A stretch of DNA of 64,000 nt from Diphasiastrum complanatum (GCA_029204225.1 CM055096.1:31742305-31806304); one strand, 5' to 3'. Shown: positions 1 through 10,512, counted from the stretch's first letter. The notes: generated from the sequence alone by a model not told the origin. A program made the numbers and translations.

Positions 1-533
1 CTTCGTTCTTGAATCTTTGTAGGTTCTCCTTGTTTGCTTATTGTTGCCTCCAAATTAGTAATTCGGGTTAGCATGATTTCTTGTTCAGCGGACATAGATT
101 GAATGGCCGCTTGAAGCTGTCCCATTTCCTTTCGTAGAGAGCTGGATTTTTGTTTGATCTGCTCGATGTAGGAGAGAATGTACTGCTCAAATGATTTGGC
201 AGGTCTATAGATTTTAAGAAGCAAGAAAGAGGAGTGAGTAGAGGGAGGACATGGAGTATGGAACGTTGACCCTTTATCAACATCATCATCTGGAGTAGAA
301 GTGGAGGCTCCATCCGTACTAACAATGGAGGCATCATTTTGACATTGAGCAAGTGATGCAGTGATGGTGGGCAGCAGGACTGGTTCTTCCACAATGGTGG
401 GCAACAACGCTGAGGTGGCAGATGAGGTGGCAGACAATGATGGTGACAACAATGATGATGAGGCCAGCGCTGGAGCAGAAGTACGTGGGGGGTGGGGGGC
501 TGAGCGTGGGCTCCCCTTCCCTTTCCTGGCCAT
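1..533 (-). CDS. LINE ORF1-like protein, N-terminal part (runs off left edge)
   Basis: An open frame starts at the ATG complementary to 533-531 and stays open for 177 codons to the window edge. The N-terminus is basic (MARKGKGSPRS), followed by a Ser/Ala/Pro/Thr-rich linker. Around residues 110-170 there is a heptad-like, charged helix with motifs such as YILSYIEQIKQK and LTRITNLEAT. This layout (basic head, coiled coil) is that of ORF1 RNA-binding proteins of non-LTR retrotransposons, which bind their own RNA in a ribonucleoprotein particle. The start was chosen because it opens the frame just downstream of the 57-bp tandem repeats, which would be its 5' untranslated region. Assignment to a LINE rests on architecture and on neighbouring LINE copies in the same orientation. 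The RNA-binding domain would lie outside the window. Confidence 0.5.
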   Translation of the reverse strand, partial: MARKGKGSPRSAPHPPRTSAPALASSSLLSPSLSATSSATSALLPTIVEEPVLLPTITASLAQCQNDASIVSTDGASTSTPDDDVDKGSTFHTPCPPSTHSSFLLLKIYRPAKSFEQYILSYIEQIKQKSSSLRKEMGQLQAAIQSMSAEQEIMLTRITNLEATISKQGEPTKIQER

Positions 534-576
534 GAGCAGAGTGGTCTGCGTTGCTTTACCCTACCAGCGAGAAGTC

Positions 577-722
577 AGGGCAGCAGGACCAGCGGCCAGC
601 AATCAGCAACGGGCCTACCCAATCAGCAAGCTCAGGGCAGCAGGACCAGCGGCCAGCAATCAGCAACGGGCCTACCCAATCAGCAAGCTCAGGGCAGCAG
701 GACCAGCAGCCAGCAGATCAGC
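577..722. repeat. 57-bp tandem repeat, about 2.5 copies
   Basis: Two exact 57-bp units (577-633 and 634-690) are followed by a partial third unit that diverges after about 720. The period is a multiple of three, so false open frames run through it. It lies directly upstream (- strand) of the ORF1-like start at 533, where monomer repeats of a LINE 5' untranslated region would sit. Confidence 0.9.
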
Positions 723-765
723 ATTGGGTTGCACCAGCGCGCCAGCCAGCGCCTTCCATCGCTGC

Positions 766-767
<2 letters not shown>

Positions 768-812
<45 letters not shown>
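768..812. repeat. (GA)n microsatellite
   Basis: About 22 GA units. The tract abuts the 3' end of the minus-strand LINE copy that starts at 813; read in the LINE sense it is a (TC)n tail. Confidence 0.98.
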
Positions 813-816
<4 letters not shown>

Positions 817-1181
817 TTATTAATGTCCTTGAAATACCCTAAGGTACATAGGACTAATAAAAGGTACATGTCAAGTATGCACAGTAAGAGCTTAAAAGCT
901 CAATCATATAAAGAAACAATAACTGCAAATACAAAAACTGCATGTGGTGGGATGGCAAAGTATATGTCCCACTGCCTGGAAGAAAATGAAGTCTAGTATG
1001 CTGTGAAACTATCTTTGAATGTGCTGCGGACCTCTGTCTCCGAGTGGGCTGTCGGTGTCATCTCTGCTGCCGTGTATATGTGGGAAGTGGCCTATGGGCT
1101 GGCTATCTCTCTGGGCGTCTACACTGTCTCTGTTGTCTATGCATGGAGGTGTCTGGGATCTCAGCCTCTCCATCAGAATCA

Positions 1182-1754
1182 CTACACAAAATAATCTCCT
1201 GTCTCTATCTCCGACGAGAAAAGCACTCCCTGATGTATCAAGGGCGGGGGGGTGTCTGTGTCTAGTCTCACCATCCTCAAGTTTGACATGTCCCGAATCA
1301 TCAATGCACCACACCTGGGATCCTTGTATGATATCAGAGTAGAGAGTGTGATTGGGTGATCTCCGAACAAGCAATAATATCTCCCACGGATCTCATAGTA
1401 AGTTGGGCATCTAAAGAGACAATGGAACTTGTCCTCTACCTCATGTGTATCACACATACCACAGAGTCGAGCCTCTCGTGGGGTGCCACTATATTTGCCA
1501 GTCTCGATGATTAGCTGGTATGAGGAAACACGAAATTGACCCATCACTATTCGCAGTCTATGTGAGATACTCTCCACCAAATAACCGGGTACTATAGGAC
1601 ATCCAGCTGGATCCAAAGATAGAAAATGTGCACGATAGAACTCAGTCTTCATCCCCAGCATGCCTTGCCAAGTGCTCTGAAGATATGCTCTATGCAGATG
1701 GCCTCGAATATACTGATGAGTACCAGCAAGTAGGTCAGTAATCTGAATACCCAA
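1182..1754 (-). pseudogene. LINE ORF2 C-terminal domain with zinc-binding motif
   Basis: This 190-codon frame matches the C-terminal region of the plus-strand LINE at 29054-30181. Shared blocks include GTHQYI, YRAHFLSLD, MGQFRVSSYQL and a Cys-x2-Cys...His-x4-Cys cluster (CGMCDTHEVEDKFHCLFRC) followed by PTYYEIRGRYY. Such C-terminal zinc motifs are common in plant LINE ORF2 proteins and act with reverse transcriptase in target-primed integration. The frame is cut from the RT by stops near 1750-2250. The last 30 residues after the zinc motif are divergent. Confidence 0.8.
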
Positions 1755-2253
1755 TTTGGAAAGGAGACGACGGGCCTGGGAATACCATGAGAAAGAGTGT
1801 CCCTCAGAATGTAAAGTGTCGGGATGATGACAAAACTGCTACAGCGTAGTGCGTATCTCCACCCTAGAGATCCTCTAGACACTGTATGAAAGTGACAATG
1901 TGGAACAAGGCCTCAATCTGAATAGGAGGGGATCACAAACTCTGCCAGTATAATATGATGTGGTACAGAGGGCTTGGCCCGTATCATTCGAGATAGCATA
2001 TGGATCTGTAGTCGAGAGATGCGTGCCCACTCAATAGTTGTCAAGCCAGTGCTCCATGTCTCTGCTACATACAAAGTCGAGGGGACTACCATGGTGTCAA
2101 AGAACCAACACTTACTAGTCGCATCCCTAATGTGTGACCTACAATCTCTCCAGATCGACCAACGATGAATAGCCCTTCCGTAACCGGGAAACTGCTGCTT
2201 GCCTCATACTGAAAGTGGGAAAAGAGAATACAACACCTAGGTATGTGTAAGAG

Positions 2254-2883
2254 TCAACTACAAAGTGGATGACCATTCCAAAGAAGCTTCTGCCGTATCA
2301 TGACAGATCGAGAGGTGTTAAACACCATAACTTTGGTCTTGGCCACATTCACTGACAATCCCCACTGTATACAAAAAGAATGAAGCACCTCCAGATGCCG
2401 CTGCAGGCCCTCTCTCGTCTGCGAAAGTAAAACCACATCATCGGCATATAACAGAATAGCATTATGAGGTCACCCAATGTACATCCCTCCCCTCCAACAC
2501 TCTATAACCTGCTCAAGCTCATCTATGTATAGACCAAAGACTGTAGGTGAAAGTGGACATCCCTGCTTAACCCCAATCGTTCTATCCACGTCTGGCGATA
2601 TAACCCCTAATACTCGGATCCGGCCAATAACTCGCCTATACAAAGCCATATCCTCCTGAAAGCCACAGTCTCAAGGCCTCTGTATCAATAAATGTCTAGG
2701 TACAGAATCAAAGGCTTTGTGGAAATCCACAAAGCAGTAGAATTCACGCTCTCTTGGCTCTAGCCATATCCTCCTAGATGCATTCGTGCTCATACCATGG
2801 GTTATGTGCTCGATGGTGTCGTGGATGCTTGGATTGTGGCGATGGAAAAGCAAAAGATGTAGCGGTATGGATGGTCTGGACAA
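2254..2883 (-). pseudogene. LINE reverse transcriptase fragment
   Basis: Broken RT core. The segment 2883-2671 encodes FYCFVDFHKAFDSVPRHLL, the conserved aspartate block of LINE RTs. Around 2449-2425 the minus strand reads LLYADDVVLL, the catalytic YADD box, and 2436-2254 continues with QRHLEVLHSFCIQWGLSVN and KTKVMVFNTSR. The GxxQGxPLSP block is near 2560-2580 in another frame. At least three frame changes separate these blocks, so no functional polymerase can be made. Confidence 0.8.
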
Positions 2884-2969
2884 GAAAAAGAGACCGATCT
2901 GCTAAAGTATACTCATATGGAAAGCGAGTCAGAAGTTCTGATAGGGCTTCCCTGTACAAGGAGTGTTTT

Positions 2970-3385
2970 GGGGGGGGATGGGCATTGAAGTCTCCGGCTA
3001 TAAGAATATAACCCCGCTCCTCATATCTAATAATATCTAAGAGATGTCCATGTAGGGTGACTCCTCAAGTGAAAATTGATGTATGCGGTGGAAAATAGCA
3101 AATGGCTTTAAAGAGGTCTCGATCTAGGCTCATCAGACCACGGTCCACCCTAATCCAAATATAGCGAGCCCACTCATAAGGATGTACCAACACAACCCAA
3201 GGCTTAAGGGAATCTCCAACCAAGTATGCCACTCCACCTGAACCTCGCTCTGTCAATGCTTTCGTCTCCCTCCGATGCGCGGAGTACCAACAAAAACCCT
3301 CAATGGTCGGGAGTCCCCTCTCATCACTCTCCGTGAGAAGTAAGATATCACCATTAGTACAAAATTCCTTGAAATCCCCTACCAT
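2970..3385 (-). pseudogene. LINE endonuclease (APE/EEP-type) fragment
   Basis: The frame 3385-3065 encodes MVGDFKEFC, DILLLTESDERGLP, WYSAHRRETKAL and GGVAYLV, typical of the N-terminal exonuclease/endonuclease/phosphatase fold of LINE ORF2. In an adjacent frame, near 3004-2975, it reads YILIAGDFNAH, containing the catalytic GDFN motif. The enzyme would nick target DNA to prime reverse transcription. The stop at 3065 and the frame change break it. Confidence 0.7.
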
Positions 3386-3468
3386 TGCAGTTCCATAGAC
3401 TCAACCGCAATGCTCTAGGAGGAGCCCCCGGACCGCTCCCTAGTCCCGGGGGGGGGGGGGGGATCAAT

Positions 3469-3750
3469 CTATCGAGCCTTACCATCTCGATATATTACCA
3501 TCTTCCCCAAAGCTTTTACCTCATTGAATGCCTTCTTCCGATCTGCCACTTGCACAGGGTTGAGATCATCGTCTATCAAAATGGATGTACCTCTAAGCTT
3601 GGCTCGTAGTCTAAGGGCTGCCCGCCATTCTTCCAAATTAATGAAGCAAACAATGAGTGTAGCTTGGTCTTTTTTGGTTCTCCATGCTCGCTCCAAGAGA
3701 TATGTGCCGTTGACATCGTCGATGGAGTCGTCTAGATGGGTGATCCCTCA
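3469..3750 (-). pseudogene. LINE ORF1 RNA-binding domain fragment
   Basis: Minus-strand peptide with QATLIVCFINLEEWRAAL, RLRAKLRGTSILIDDDLNP and VADRKKAFNEVKALG. This resembles the RRM-plus-C-terminal domain of LINE-1 ORF1 proteins (transposase-22 type), with the hallmark order 'small sheet, R-x-L, basic, ILIDDDL, R-K'. It sits just 5' of the endonuclease, the correct place for ORF1. The same frame reads upstream, through one stop at about 3748, into an ORF2 C-terminal fragment (3770-4032). Confidence 0.6.
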
Positions 3751-3769
3751 TGGCATGAACCGCGGTCTG

Positions 3770-4033
3770 GGAACCAGCTGAATCTGAGTAGTACATCGTC
3801 TTTGGTCTCTATGTCTCAACATATCATTGTCATCACCACTATCATCTGAAGCTAGATTAGTCCGTGGTCTTTTTTGAGAAAAGAAGGATGTAATCTGAAG
3901 CTGCGTGTCAAAGTGACCCAACTGGATTGGCTGGTATAAATCATGTCGTAGTAAAAGCATCTCCCTGGCCATGGGTGCAACACAACGTGGGTCCTCATAT
4001 GCTATAATAGATCTCAATGTGATAAGAGGCATC
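3770..4033 (-). pseudogene. LINE ORF2 C-terminal tail fragment (second copy)
   Basis: The minus-strand frame contains PLITLRSIIAYEDPRCVAPM, AREMLLLRHDL and LQITSFFSQKR. These align with the tail of the plus-strand LINE ORF2 at about 29850-30010 (PLTLRSFLEYPDSRCVGLL, REMYTLRASL, HITQFFQKR). It ends abruptly at 4033 against copia DNA. The order, ORF2 tail upstream of another ORF1, implies two LINE copies joined head to tail or a chimeric insertion. Confidence 0.65.
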
Positions 4034-5020
4034 TTGTTGTTAGAATAATAGGCCCAAGTTAATCCAATTTGGATGACAAAGAAGAGTCCATTTGCAGAGG
4101 GTGTGTACTAGGCAAGTCACACAATGGGAAGTTCAATAAAGAACGGGCAAGAAGGGCTAAACGAGTGCTAGAACTGGTGCATTCGGATTTATGCGGGCCA
4201 ATGAAGGTAATGTCCATTGGTGGAGCCTTTTATTTCTTGACCTTCATTGATGATTACTCTAGAATGGCTTTGGTCTACGCGATTAGAGAAAAATCTGATG
4301 CATTTAAGTGTTTCAAAAATTTCAAAGCATTGGTGAAGAATCAATCAAATGCCAAGATTAAGGTGCTTAGATCTGATCGTGGTAGGGAGTATCGATCCAC
4401 AACCTTTATTAATTTTTGCAAGAAGCATGGAATCAAGCAATAACTTGCACAGGTTAATACACCTCAACAAAATGGGGTAGCTAAAAGGAAGAACTGCACA
4501 ATAAATGACAAAGATAGTAATGAACTATCTAAGCTTCTCATTGAGGATGAAGCATTACCACCACCACAGGTTGATCATCAAGCCAAAAATGAAGGTTGTG
4601 GTACTACTCCAATTGTGGAGACCATAAAAGATCGAGGTTGTAGGTGATAAGAGGAAAGAAAAGGATGCACCTTGGGACACATATTCTCCTCGCTGTGGAT
4701 CTCTTGAACGTAAGTTACCTAAATGGTACACGAAGCTCATGGATGACAAGGAAGGCAAGGTTGCTGAGTCTGGCAAAGAGGGAGAGACGTTCCACAAGGG
4801 AGAAGATGGAACTTGATAGATTTCAAGTTAATCTTGCACTTATGAGCAATATCATTCAATTCAAGGAACCCTCCTGCTATGAGGAAGCCAAAGATGAAGA
4901 GATAGATTCCATCAAGCGACACGATACATGGGAGATAGTTGATCTTCCTAAAGGAAATCCCATTGGCAATAAGTGGGTGTTTAAAACCAAGTATAATGCA
5001 AATGGAACCCTAGTGAAACA
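4034..5020 (+). pseudogene. Ty1/copia pol fragment, left half of a split element
   Basis: The frame 4069-4443 encodes the end of the integrase zinc region (CRGCVLGKSHNGKFN) and the integrase core, with HSDLCGPM, TFIDDYSRM and LRSDRGREY carrying the catalytic acidic residues. Sequence after 4444 (TPQQNGVAKRKN) is out of frame. At about 4500 it jumps to the linker and the N-terminal RT (4860-5020: SIKRHDTWEIVDLPKG, NPIGNKWVFKTKYNANG). It is interrupted at 5020 by the antisense copia 5021-10512 and resumes at 10513. No LTR was recognised at its left end. Confidence 0.8.
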
Positions 5021-5762
5021 TATCGGAAATCGGTAGTATGGCTGGCAGCGGAAGCTTGAGCGAGAGTGGGCGGTGTAGGATTAGAAGTGCCACAATTAGC
5101 AGCAGAAATATTCAAGATGAATGATTCAGATAAGCGCAAATGAACAATATAGTAGTGAGACAAAATTGCACTTTGATTAATATCAACAATGAGTACAATT
5201 GCTTGACGTGATAACTTCAGCTTGATAGTTGAGCGTGATAATGCTGGCAACAGGAAGAATTCAGATTAAAATAAATTGAGAGTCTCATAAGATTGATATA
5301 TTACAAATATCTTCTACTTGCTAAATATCTAATTAGCATTAAATGCTATTTGCTACATTTAGTACAACCGCCTTTGTAGTTGGTAACTGCTTTGGTTATA
5401 AGAAAGACTATGTACAAGTAGGTGAACTGTCATAAAGTCTTCTGACAGTATTTGGATCGACTTTTCCCTGATGAGGGAGTCGATGAGATGTCGAAGGTGA
5501 TGAAGTCGATGTCTTCGATGACTTGTTAGTTGAGGGTTGATGACAAGTCGACAAAGTCGGATTGTCGATGGAGTCGAAGTGATGATGTAAGTCGGGTATT
5601 TTGATGTCGTTTAACTTTGATTATATACATGGAGAAGTCGAAGTTGATAAAGTCGGACTGCGGACTTCGATGACTTCGAAGTTGATGGATCCGAACTTCG
5701 ACATGAATTTTTTAGGATGCTCATTACTGAATTGATTTGGTCCTGAGCATAGAAATCTAACG
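5021..5762 (-). repeat. 3' LTR of copia 1
   Basis: Matches 9785-10512 throughout. Its left end reads TATCGGAAAT where the other LTR has TGTCGAAAAT, and its right end is CG instead of CA, so both termini have mutated. The polypurine tract (complement of CTCCCCCTTAAT, 5763-5774) abuts it. Positions 5455-5705 are dense in TCGA motifs. Confidence 0.9.
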
Positions 5763-6006
5763 CTCCCCCTTAATGTGGATCCTGAAAAACTTTGATCTTC
5801 AGATTTAGTATTTTGGTAAATCTAAGATGGTGCTCCTTTGATAGAGCTTTCGTGAAGTAATCTGCTGCCATTAGATCTGTCCTGCAGTAGAATAATGACA
5901 CTTCCTTACTTCGCACTTTTCTCTAAGGTATTGATACTTGATTTCGATATGTTTGCTTCAAGAATGAAATCTCGGATTTAGAGATAGTGATACTGTGCTT
6001 TGATTG

Positions 6007-6350
6007 TCACAATAAATTGTTGTTGGATGTAGTTGAGCAAGGTCGACATCTGCAAGTAGATTTCTCAACCAAATTGCCTCCTTGGTAGCATTTGTGGCAA
6101 TATTCTAATTCGGTCCATGATAATGCTACTGAGGTCTGCTTTCGGCTGTTCCAAGAGATTGGGCCTTGGTTGTATAAAAATACAAATCCAAAAGTCGATC
6201 TTCTGGTATCGATATCTCCTGCCCAATCTGCATATGTGTATCCTTCAAGAATATTGGTAGGTTGGCTACCTCCATAACATATGTTGAGATTTTTGGTTGC
6301 TTGGACGTACTTCATGACCTTCATGAGTGCTTTCCAATGGGTTAGACCTG
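6007..6350 (-). pseudogene. Copia 1 RNase H region
   Basis: The minus-strand frame 6324-6007 reads MKVMKYVQATKNLNICYGG and then YADWAGDIDTRRSTFGFVF and ISWNSRKQTSVALSWTELEY. These are the conserved acidic blocks of copia RNase H, which removes RNA from the RNA-DNA hybrid. The sequence after ELEY is frameshifted and ends at the LTR. Neighbouring frames 6266-6546 hold the RT-RNase H connection. Confidence 0.75.
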
Positions 6351-6580
6351 GATTCGGTAGGAACTAGCAGAGTGAACTGATCGAGTATGCAAGGTCTGGT
6401 CGAGTGCAGAGCATTGCATACTTCAATATGCAGTGAAATGGATATTGCTTCATTTCCTCCTTTTCTGCCTCGATTTGAGGACATTGTTCCTTTGATAATT
6501 TGAGACCAGGGTCGAGTGGAAAGTAGCTCGATTTGCAGTTGGTCATTCCATATTTTTCCGGTACGTTGGAGAGATCTTTG

Positions 6581-7363
6581 CTAGCTGATAAAAATCAGTC
6601 TACTTGGTCGAATTCGGAAAATTTTGATTCCGAGACAATAATGGGCTGGACCCATATCAGTCATTTTGTACTCCTGGGCTAGCATGCATTTCGTATCCTT
6701 CAATAGATTCAGATTGTTACTGAATAGTAACGTATCATCTACATAGAGAGTGATGATAATGAAGAAATCCGACACAGACTTGAAGTAAACATTCGAGTCT
6801 GCCGAGTTTGGAATAAAACCATTCTCAATTAGAAATGCATTGATTTTCTGGAACTAGGCTCTTGGCGACTGTTTAAGCCCATAGAGAGCCTTGTGAATTT
6901 TGCATACAAGGTGCTGCTTACCCTTCAGTTCATATCCCTCTGGCTGCAACATATAGATTTCCTCTTCAATAGTCCCATTGAGGAAAGCAGTCTGGACATC
7001 CATTTGGTGGAATTCGAGATCGGTTGCAGCTGCAAAGGAGAGTAGTAGTCAAATCGAAGCATGTTTAACGATAGGGCTGAAGGTCTCCGAATAATCCAGA
7101 TCTGGAATCTGGAGAAGCCTTTGGCGACTAGCCTGGCCTTGTATCGATTTAGTCTTCCTTCAACATCATACTTCGTTGAATATCCATTTGCATGGAATTG
7201 GACTTCGATCCTTTGGCAGCTGAGTTACAGTCCAAGTTTGATTCTCTATAAGAGAATCGAATTCGGTGTCCATTGCAACTTTCCACTGGTCAGCATCATG
7301 TGTCGACATTGCCTTAGAAACAGTGGTTGTTTCCTGCACAAAGTAGCAGGCTGGATCATCCAT
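6581..7363 (-). pseudogene. Copia 1 reverse transcriptase region
   Basis: The N-terminal block is 7363-7166 (HDADQWKVAMDTEFDSLIEN, WTVTQLPKD, IPCKWIF). Fragments of the 'QMDVQTAFLNG' and 'LYGLKQ' blocks can be read on the minus strand around 7000-6880. The catalytic YVDD box (LYVDDTLLFSNN) is in 6775-6581. Several frameshifts and stops lie between them. Confidence 0.75.
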
Positions 7364-7429
7364 AAATCGGGATGGAGGCTGTCTGGATTGGTTCGATCTT
7401 CTGGGTTGAACTTCGATCCTCTGATGTGG

Positions 7430-8587
7430 TTAGACTTGTCGAGGTTTAGACTCATTGTCGGAGTCTGTGTTGAGCTTGTGATCAGTCCTGAGTTCGAAGT
7501 TGTCGACTCTGGGATTGGAAGTCGATGAAGCCTTCCCATTGTGGTTGATAAATTTGTCTTCCACAAAAAGGACATCTCTGCTCGTGAAAGTTTTCTTAGT
7601 GTCCAAATTGTAGAGCTTGTATGCCTTGTGGTCTGGGGAATAGCCGATGAAAATCGACTTTCTGCTGGTGTCGTCCAGCTTCTTTCTTAGATCTTCAGGG
7701 ATCTGAGAGTAAGCAATGCATCCAAACACTCGAATATTTTTGAGTGATGGTTTTGATCCTGTCCATACCTCATAAGGTGTTTGGCCATTCAACGCCTTTG
7801 TAATGGATCGATTTTGTAGATAGGCAGTTGTAGTAACAACTTCTGCCCAAAAGTTCTTAGGAAGAGAGGCATGGGCCAGCATGCTCTTGGCACTTTCGAT
7901 GAGTGTTCGATTCTTCCTTTCAGCTACACCATTGGACTGAGGTGAGTAGCTTGTTGTATATTGTTGATGTATTATGTTGGCCTTGTAGAACTCCTTGAAT
8001 TCTGTGGAGGTAAATTCTCCCCCTCCATCAGTGCGTAGAGCTTTGATCTTCCTCTGGGTCTGATTTTCAGCAGACGCCTTGAACTGCTTGAAGAACTTGA
8101 ATGCTTCTGATTTGTTCTTCAAAAAATAAGTAGCAATCCTTCGAGAGAAGTCATCGATGAAGGGTAGGAAATAGAGAGCTCCCCCTGTCAAAGCAGTCTG
8201 CATTGGGCCACAAATGTCACTATGTACAAGATCAAGCAAACCTTTGGAAGTATGAACTGAATCAGAAATAAAAGCACTTCTAGCATGCTTGCTGATAATA
8301 CAGCTTTCACATGGAGAAGTTGGTTTGCTAACAGAAGAAAGATCTTGCACTAGATTCTGAGTTGACATTTGTTGAATACTATTGAAGTTAAGATAGCCTA
8401 ATCTGAAATGCCAAAGCATGTCAGTTGATTCAGAAGTGGATGTATGAAGAGCTTGGCTATTAGAAGAATAGCACTGGCTGAGTTTGTATAGATACCCGCT
8501 TCTTCTCTCGAAAGCTAAAATTTTTCGAGACTTGCCAAGAATTGTGTAGCCGTCCTGTATCGAATTCGACCCTTCGACCTGAATCAA
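7430..8587 (-). pseudogene. Copia 1 integrase region
   Basis: A 385-codon open stretch. It begins within the pre-integrase domain (LWHFRLGYLNFNSIQQM, then CESCIISKHARSAF), in which the second zinc-binding histidine is Tyr. The integrase core follows with HSDICGPMQT, IDDFSRRIATYFL, LRTDGGGEFTSTEF and SYSPQSNGVAERKNRTLIE, so all three acidic positions are present. The C-terminal SIFIGYSPDHKAYKLYN block is followed by an acidic linker. This is the longest intact part of copia 1; integrase would insert the cDNA. Confidence 0.8.
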
Positions 8588-9641
8588 TGATTTTGCTAAC
8601 TGAGAGCAGATTTTTGGTCAGATTTGGAATGTGGAGAACATTGGACAGCAACTTGACTTCACCTTTTTGAAATTCGACCCTGATTGTTCCTTCACCCTCG
8701 ATAGAATGAGATGAGTTGTCTCCAAGTTGCACAACTCGAGAGTAGGTGAATGACTTGTGGTCATGAAAGCTGCTTCATCTTCCTCTTGTTGCTGGATCGA
8801 GTGATTGGTTGTAGCACTATGTGCTTGTTGTTGGAACTGCTTCTTCTTCTCATTGTTGTATTTTAGAGTTCTTCAGTCCTTGATTTCATGCCCAGTCCTC
8901 TTACAGTACCTGCAGAATAGTTTCGGCACTGGTTGGAATGATGAAGAGTTTGAATTTGATACTGAACCAAAATTCAATCCAGAATGCATGTTACTCTTGT
9001 TGTCAGGATAAGCTGACTTTGTAGATCTCTTGGATCTGAACTTCTGATTTTTTGAATATAGAGCCTGAGGATCCGATCCTGAGCCTGAGGAGGATGCAGA
9101 AGCATCAAAATTACTCTTGATAGAGTGAGATGCTCTTGGGTCGAAATTGCCATGACCCAATTTTCATAGGCATCAGGTAGACTCGATAATAGAGTCATGA
9201 CAACATCGGAATCTTCTATGACTGAGCCAGTTGCAGTCATCTGCTCTATAAGGTTTTTGAAAGTGTTGAGATGACTCGAAACACTATATGCGTCAGACAT
9301 TCTCAGGGTGAAGAATTTCTTCCTCTAATGGAGTTTGGAGGTGACGTCTCTGATATCGTAGAGAGTTGCTAGGATGTCCCATGCATCCTTAGCAGTCTGA
9401 GCAGCACATATATGGCTGATTTGGGTATCCTTGATATTGAGAGTAATCATGGCAAATGCCTTGCCATCTCTCGGGCTCCATTTGTGATGATGGCTGCATC
9501 ACCTTCTGGTTTGAGTTATGTGCCATCAACAATGTCCCACAGTTCTTTGGCTGGTAGTATGACCTTCATCTTGAACTTCCAGAGATGGTAGTTATCTCCG
9601 TCAAGTTTGTCAATCAGAGATAAACTAGAAGACGGATCCAT
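8460..9641 (-). pseudogene. Copia 1 gag and protease remnant
   Basis: Gag starts at the ATG complementary to 9641-9639 (MDPSSSLSLIDKLDGDNY). It continues in broken frames through SHLNTFKNLIEQM (9300-8974) to a CCHC zinc knuckle CRYCKRTGHEIKDC near 8905-8865. The protease follows, but sequence jumps at about 8760 from the linker straight to VVQLGDNSSHSIEGEGTIRV (8732 onwards). The segment that should carry the catalytic Asp-Ser-Gly is absent, so the copy cannot process its polyprotein. Confidence 0.75.
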
Positions 9642-9772
9642 TCTGGTTTGAGCGAGATCGTTGGTAGAAACAACGAAATCGAAATATTGTTGGCTGCGCG
9701 CTTGCTAGAACGATGTCTTGATAGAAACAAGACTGATAATCCGTAGTAGAAATGTAGATTACTGAACTGCCC

Positions 9773-9784
9773 GCTCTGATACCA
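9773..9784 (-). other. Primer-binding site of copia 1
   Basis: On the minus strand it reads TGGTATCAGAGC, complementary to the 3' end of initiator Met tRNA, immediately after the 5' LTR. It fixes the 5' LTR border at 9785. Confidence 0.95.
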
Positions 9785-10512
9785 TGTCGAAAATCGGTAG
9801 TATGGCTGGCAGCGGAAGCTTGAGGTGTAGAATCGGAAGCGCAACAGTTAGCAGTAGAAATATTCAAGATGAATGATTCAGATAAGCGCAAATGAACAAT
9901 ATAGTAGTGAGACAAGAATTGCACTCTGATTAATATGAACAATGAGCACAATTGCTTGAAGTCAGCTTGATAGTTGAGCGTGATAACGCTGGCAACAGGA
10001 AGAATTCTGATTAAAATAAATTGAGAGTCTCATAAGATTGATATATTACAAATATCTTCTACTTGCTAAATATCTAATTAGCATTTTATGCTATTTGTTA
10101 CGTTTATTACAACCGCCTTTGTAGTTGGTAACTGCTTTGGTTATAATAAAGACTATGTACAAGTAGGTGAACTGTCATAAAGTCTTTTAACAGTATTTGG
10201 ATCGACTTTCTCCCTGATGAGGGAGTCGATGAGATGTCGAAGTCGATGAAGTCGATGTCTTCAATGACTTCGAAGTTAGTTGAGGATTGATGACAAGTCG
10301 ACGAAGTCGGATTGTCGATGTAGTCGAAGTGATGGTGTAAGTCGGGTATTTTGATGTCGTTTAACTTTGACTATATACATGGAGAAGTCAAAGTCGATAA
10401 AGTCGGACTTCGAACTTCGATGACTTCGAAGTCGATGGATTCGGACTTTGACAGGAATTTTTCGGGATGCTCATTACTGAATTGATTTGGTCCTAAGCAT
10501 AGAAATCTAACA
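9785..10512 (-). repeat. 5' LTR of copia 1
   Basis: Begins TGTCGAAAAT and ends AATCTAACA on the + strand (TG...CA). It is followed by target duplication AAACA at 10513-10517. It shares the TCGA-rich block (about 10195-10450) with the other LTR. Confidence 0.93.

Larger units (their letters stand above)
813..3760 (-). mobile_element. LINE (non-LTR retrotransposon) copy 1, degenerate
   Basis: A minus-strand LINE whose parts lie in the expected order: ORF1 RNA-binding domain (3750-3469), apurinic-type endonuclease (3385-2975), reverse transcriptase (2883-2254) and C-terminal zinc motif (1754-1182). A 3' untranslated region follows, ending in TTAATAA at about 817. It is close to the plus-strand LINE at 28012-30420 in sequence and in 3' hairpin. 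Many stops and frameshifts, and the loss of sequence between endonuclease and RT (around 2960), make it a dead copy. A run of 14 G lies at about 3449-3462, between ORF1 and ORF2. Confidence 0.85.
5021..10512 (-). mobile_element. Full-length Ty1/copia retrotransposon (copia 1), nested
   Basis: Minus-strand element with two LTRs (5021-5762 and 9785-10512), a primer-binding site, a polypurine tract, and gag, integrase, RT and RNase H remnants in copia order. The 5-bp duplication AAACA flanks it exactly (5016-5020 and 10513-10517), and the interrupted plus-strand copia RT continues on both sides. LTR lengths differ (742 and 728 bp) and all coding frames are broken, so the insertion is not recent. 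Confidence 0.93.

Noticed and set aside
577-722. Possible CRISPR-like array
   Set aside because: Contiguous 57-bp units with no spacers, in plant DNA.
361-996. 211-codon plus-strand frame and related frames through the 57-bp repeat and (GA)n
   Set aside because: The repeat period and dinucleotide tract keep frames open by composition; the minus strand carries the plausible ORF1.
3449-3462. G14 run as a regulatory G-quadruplex
   Set aside because: A single homopolymer, liable to sequencing error, within a dead LINE.
9773-9784. GCTCTGATACCA sequences as tRNA genes
   Set aside because: Only the 12-base primer complement is present next to LTRs at several places; no cloverleaf could be formed.
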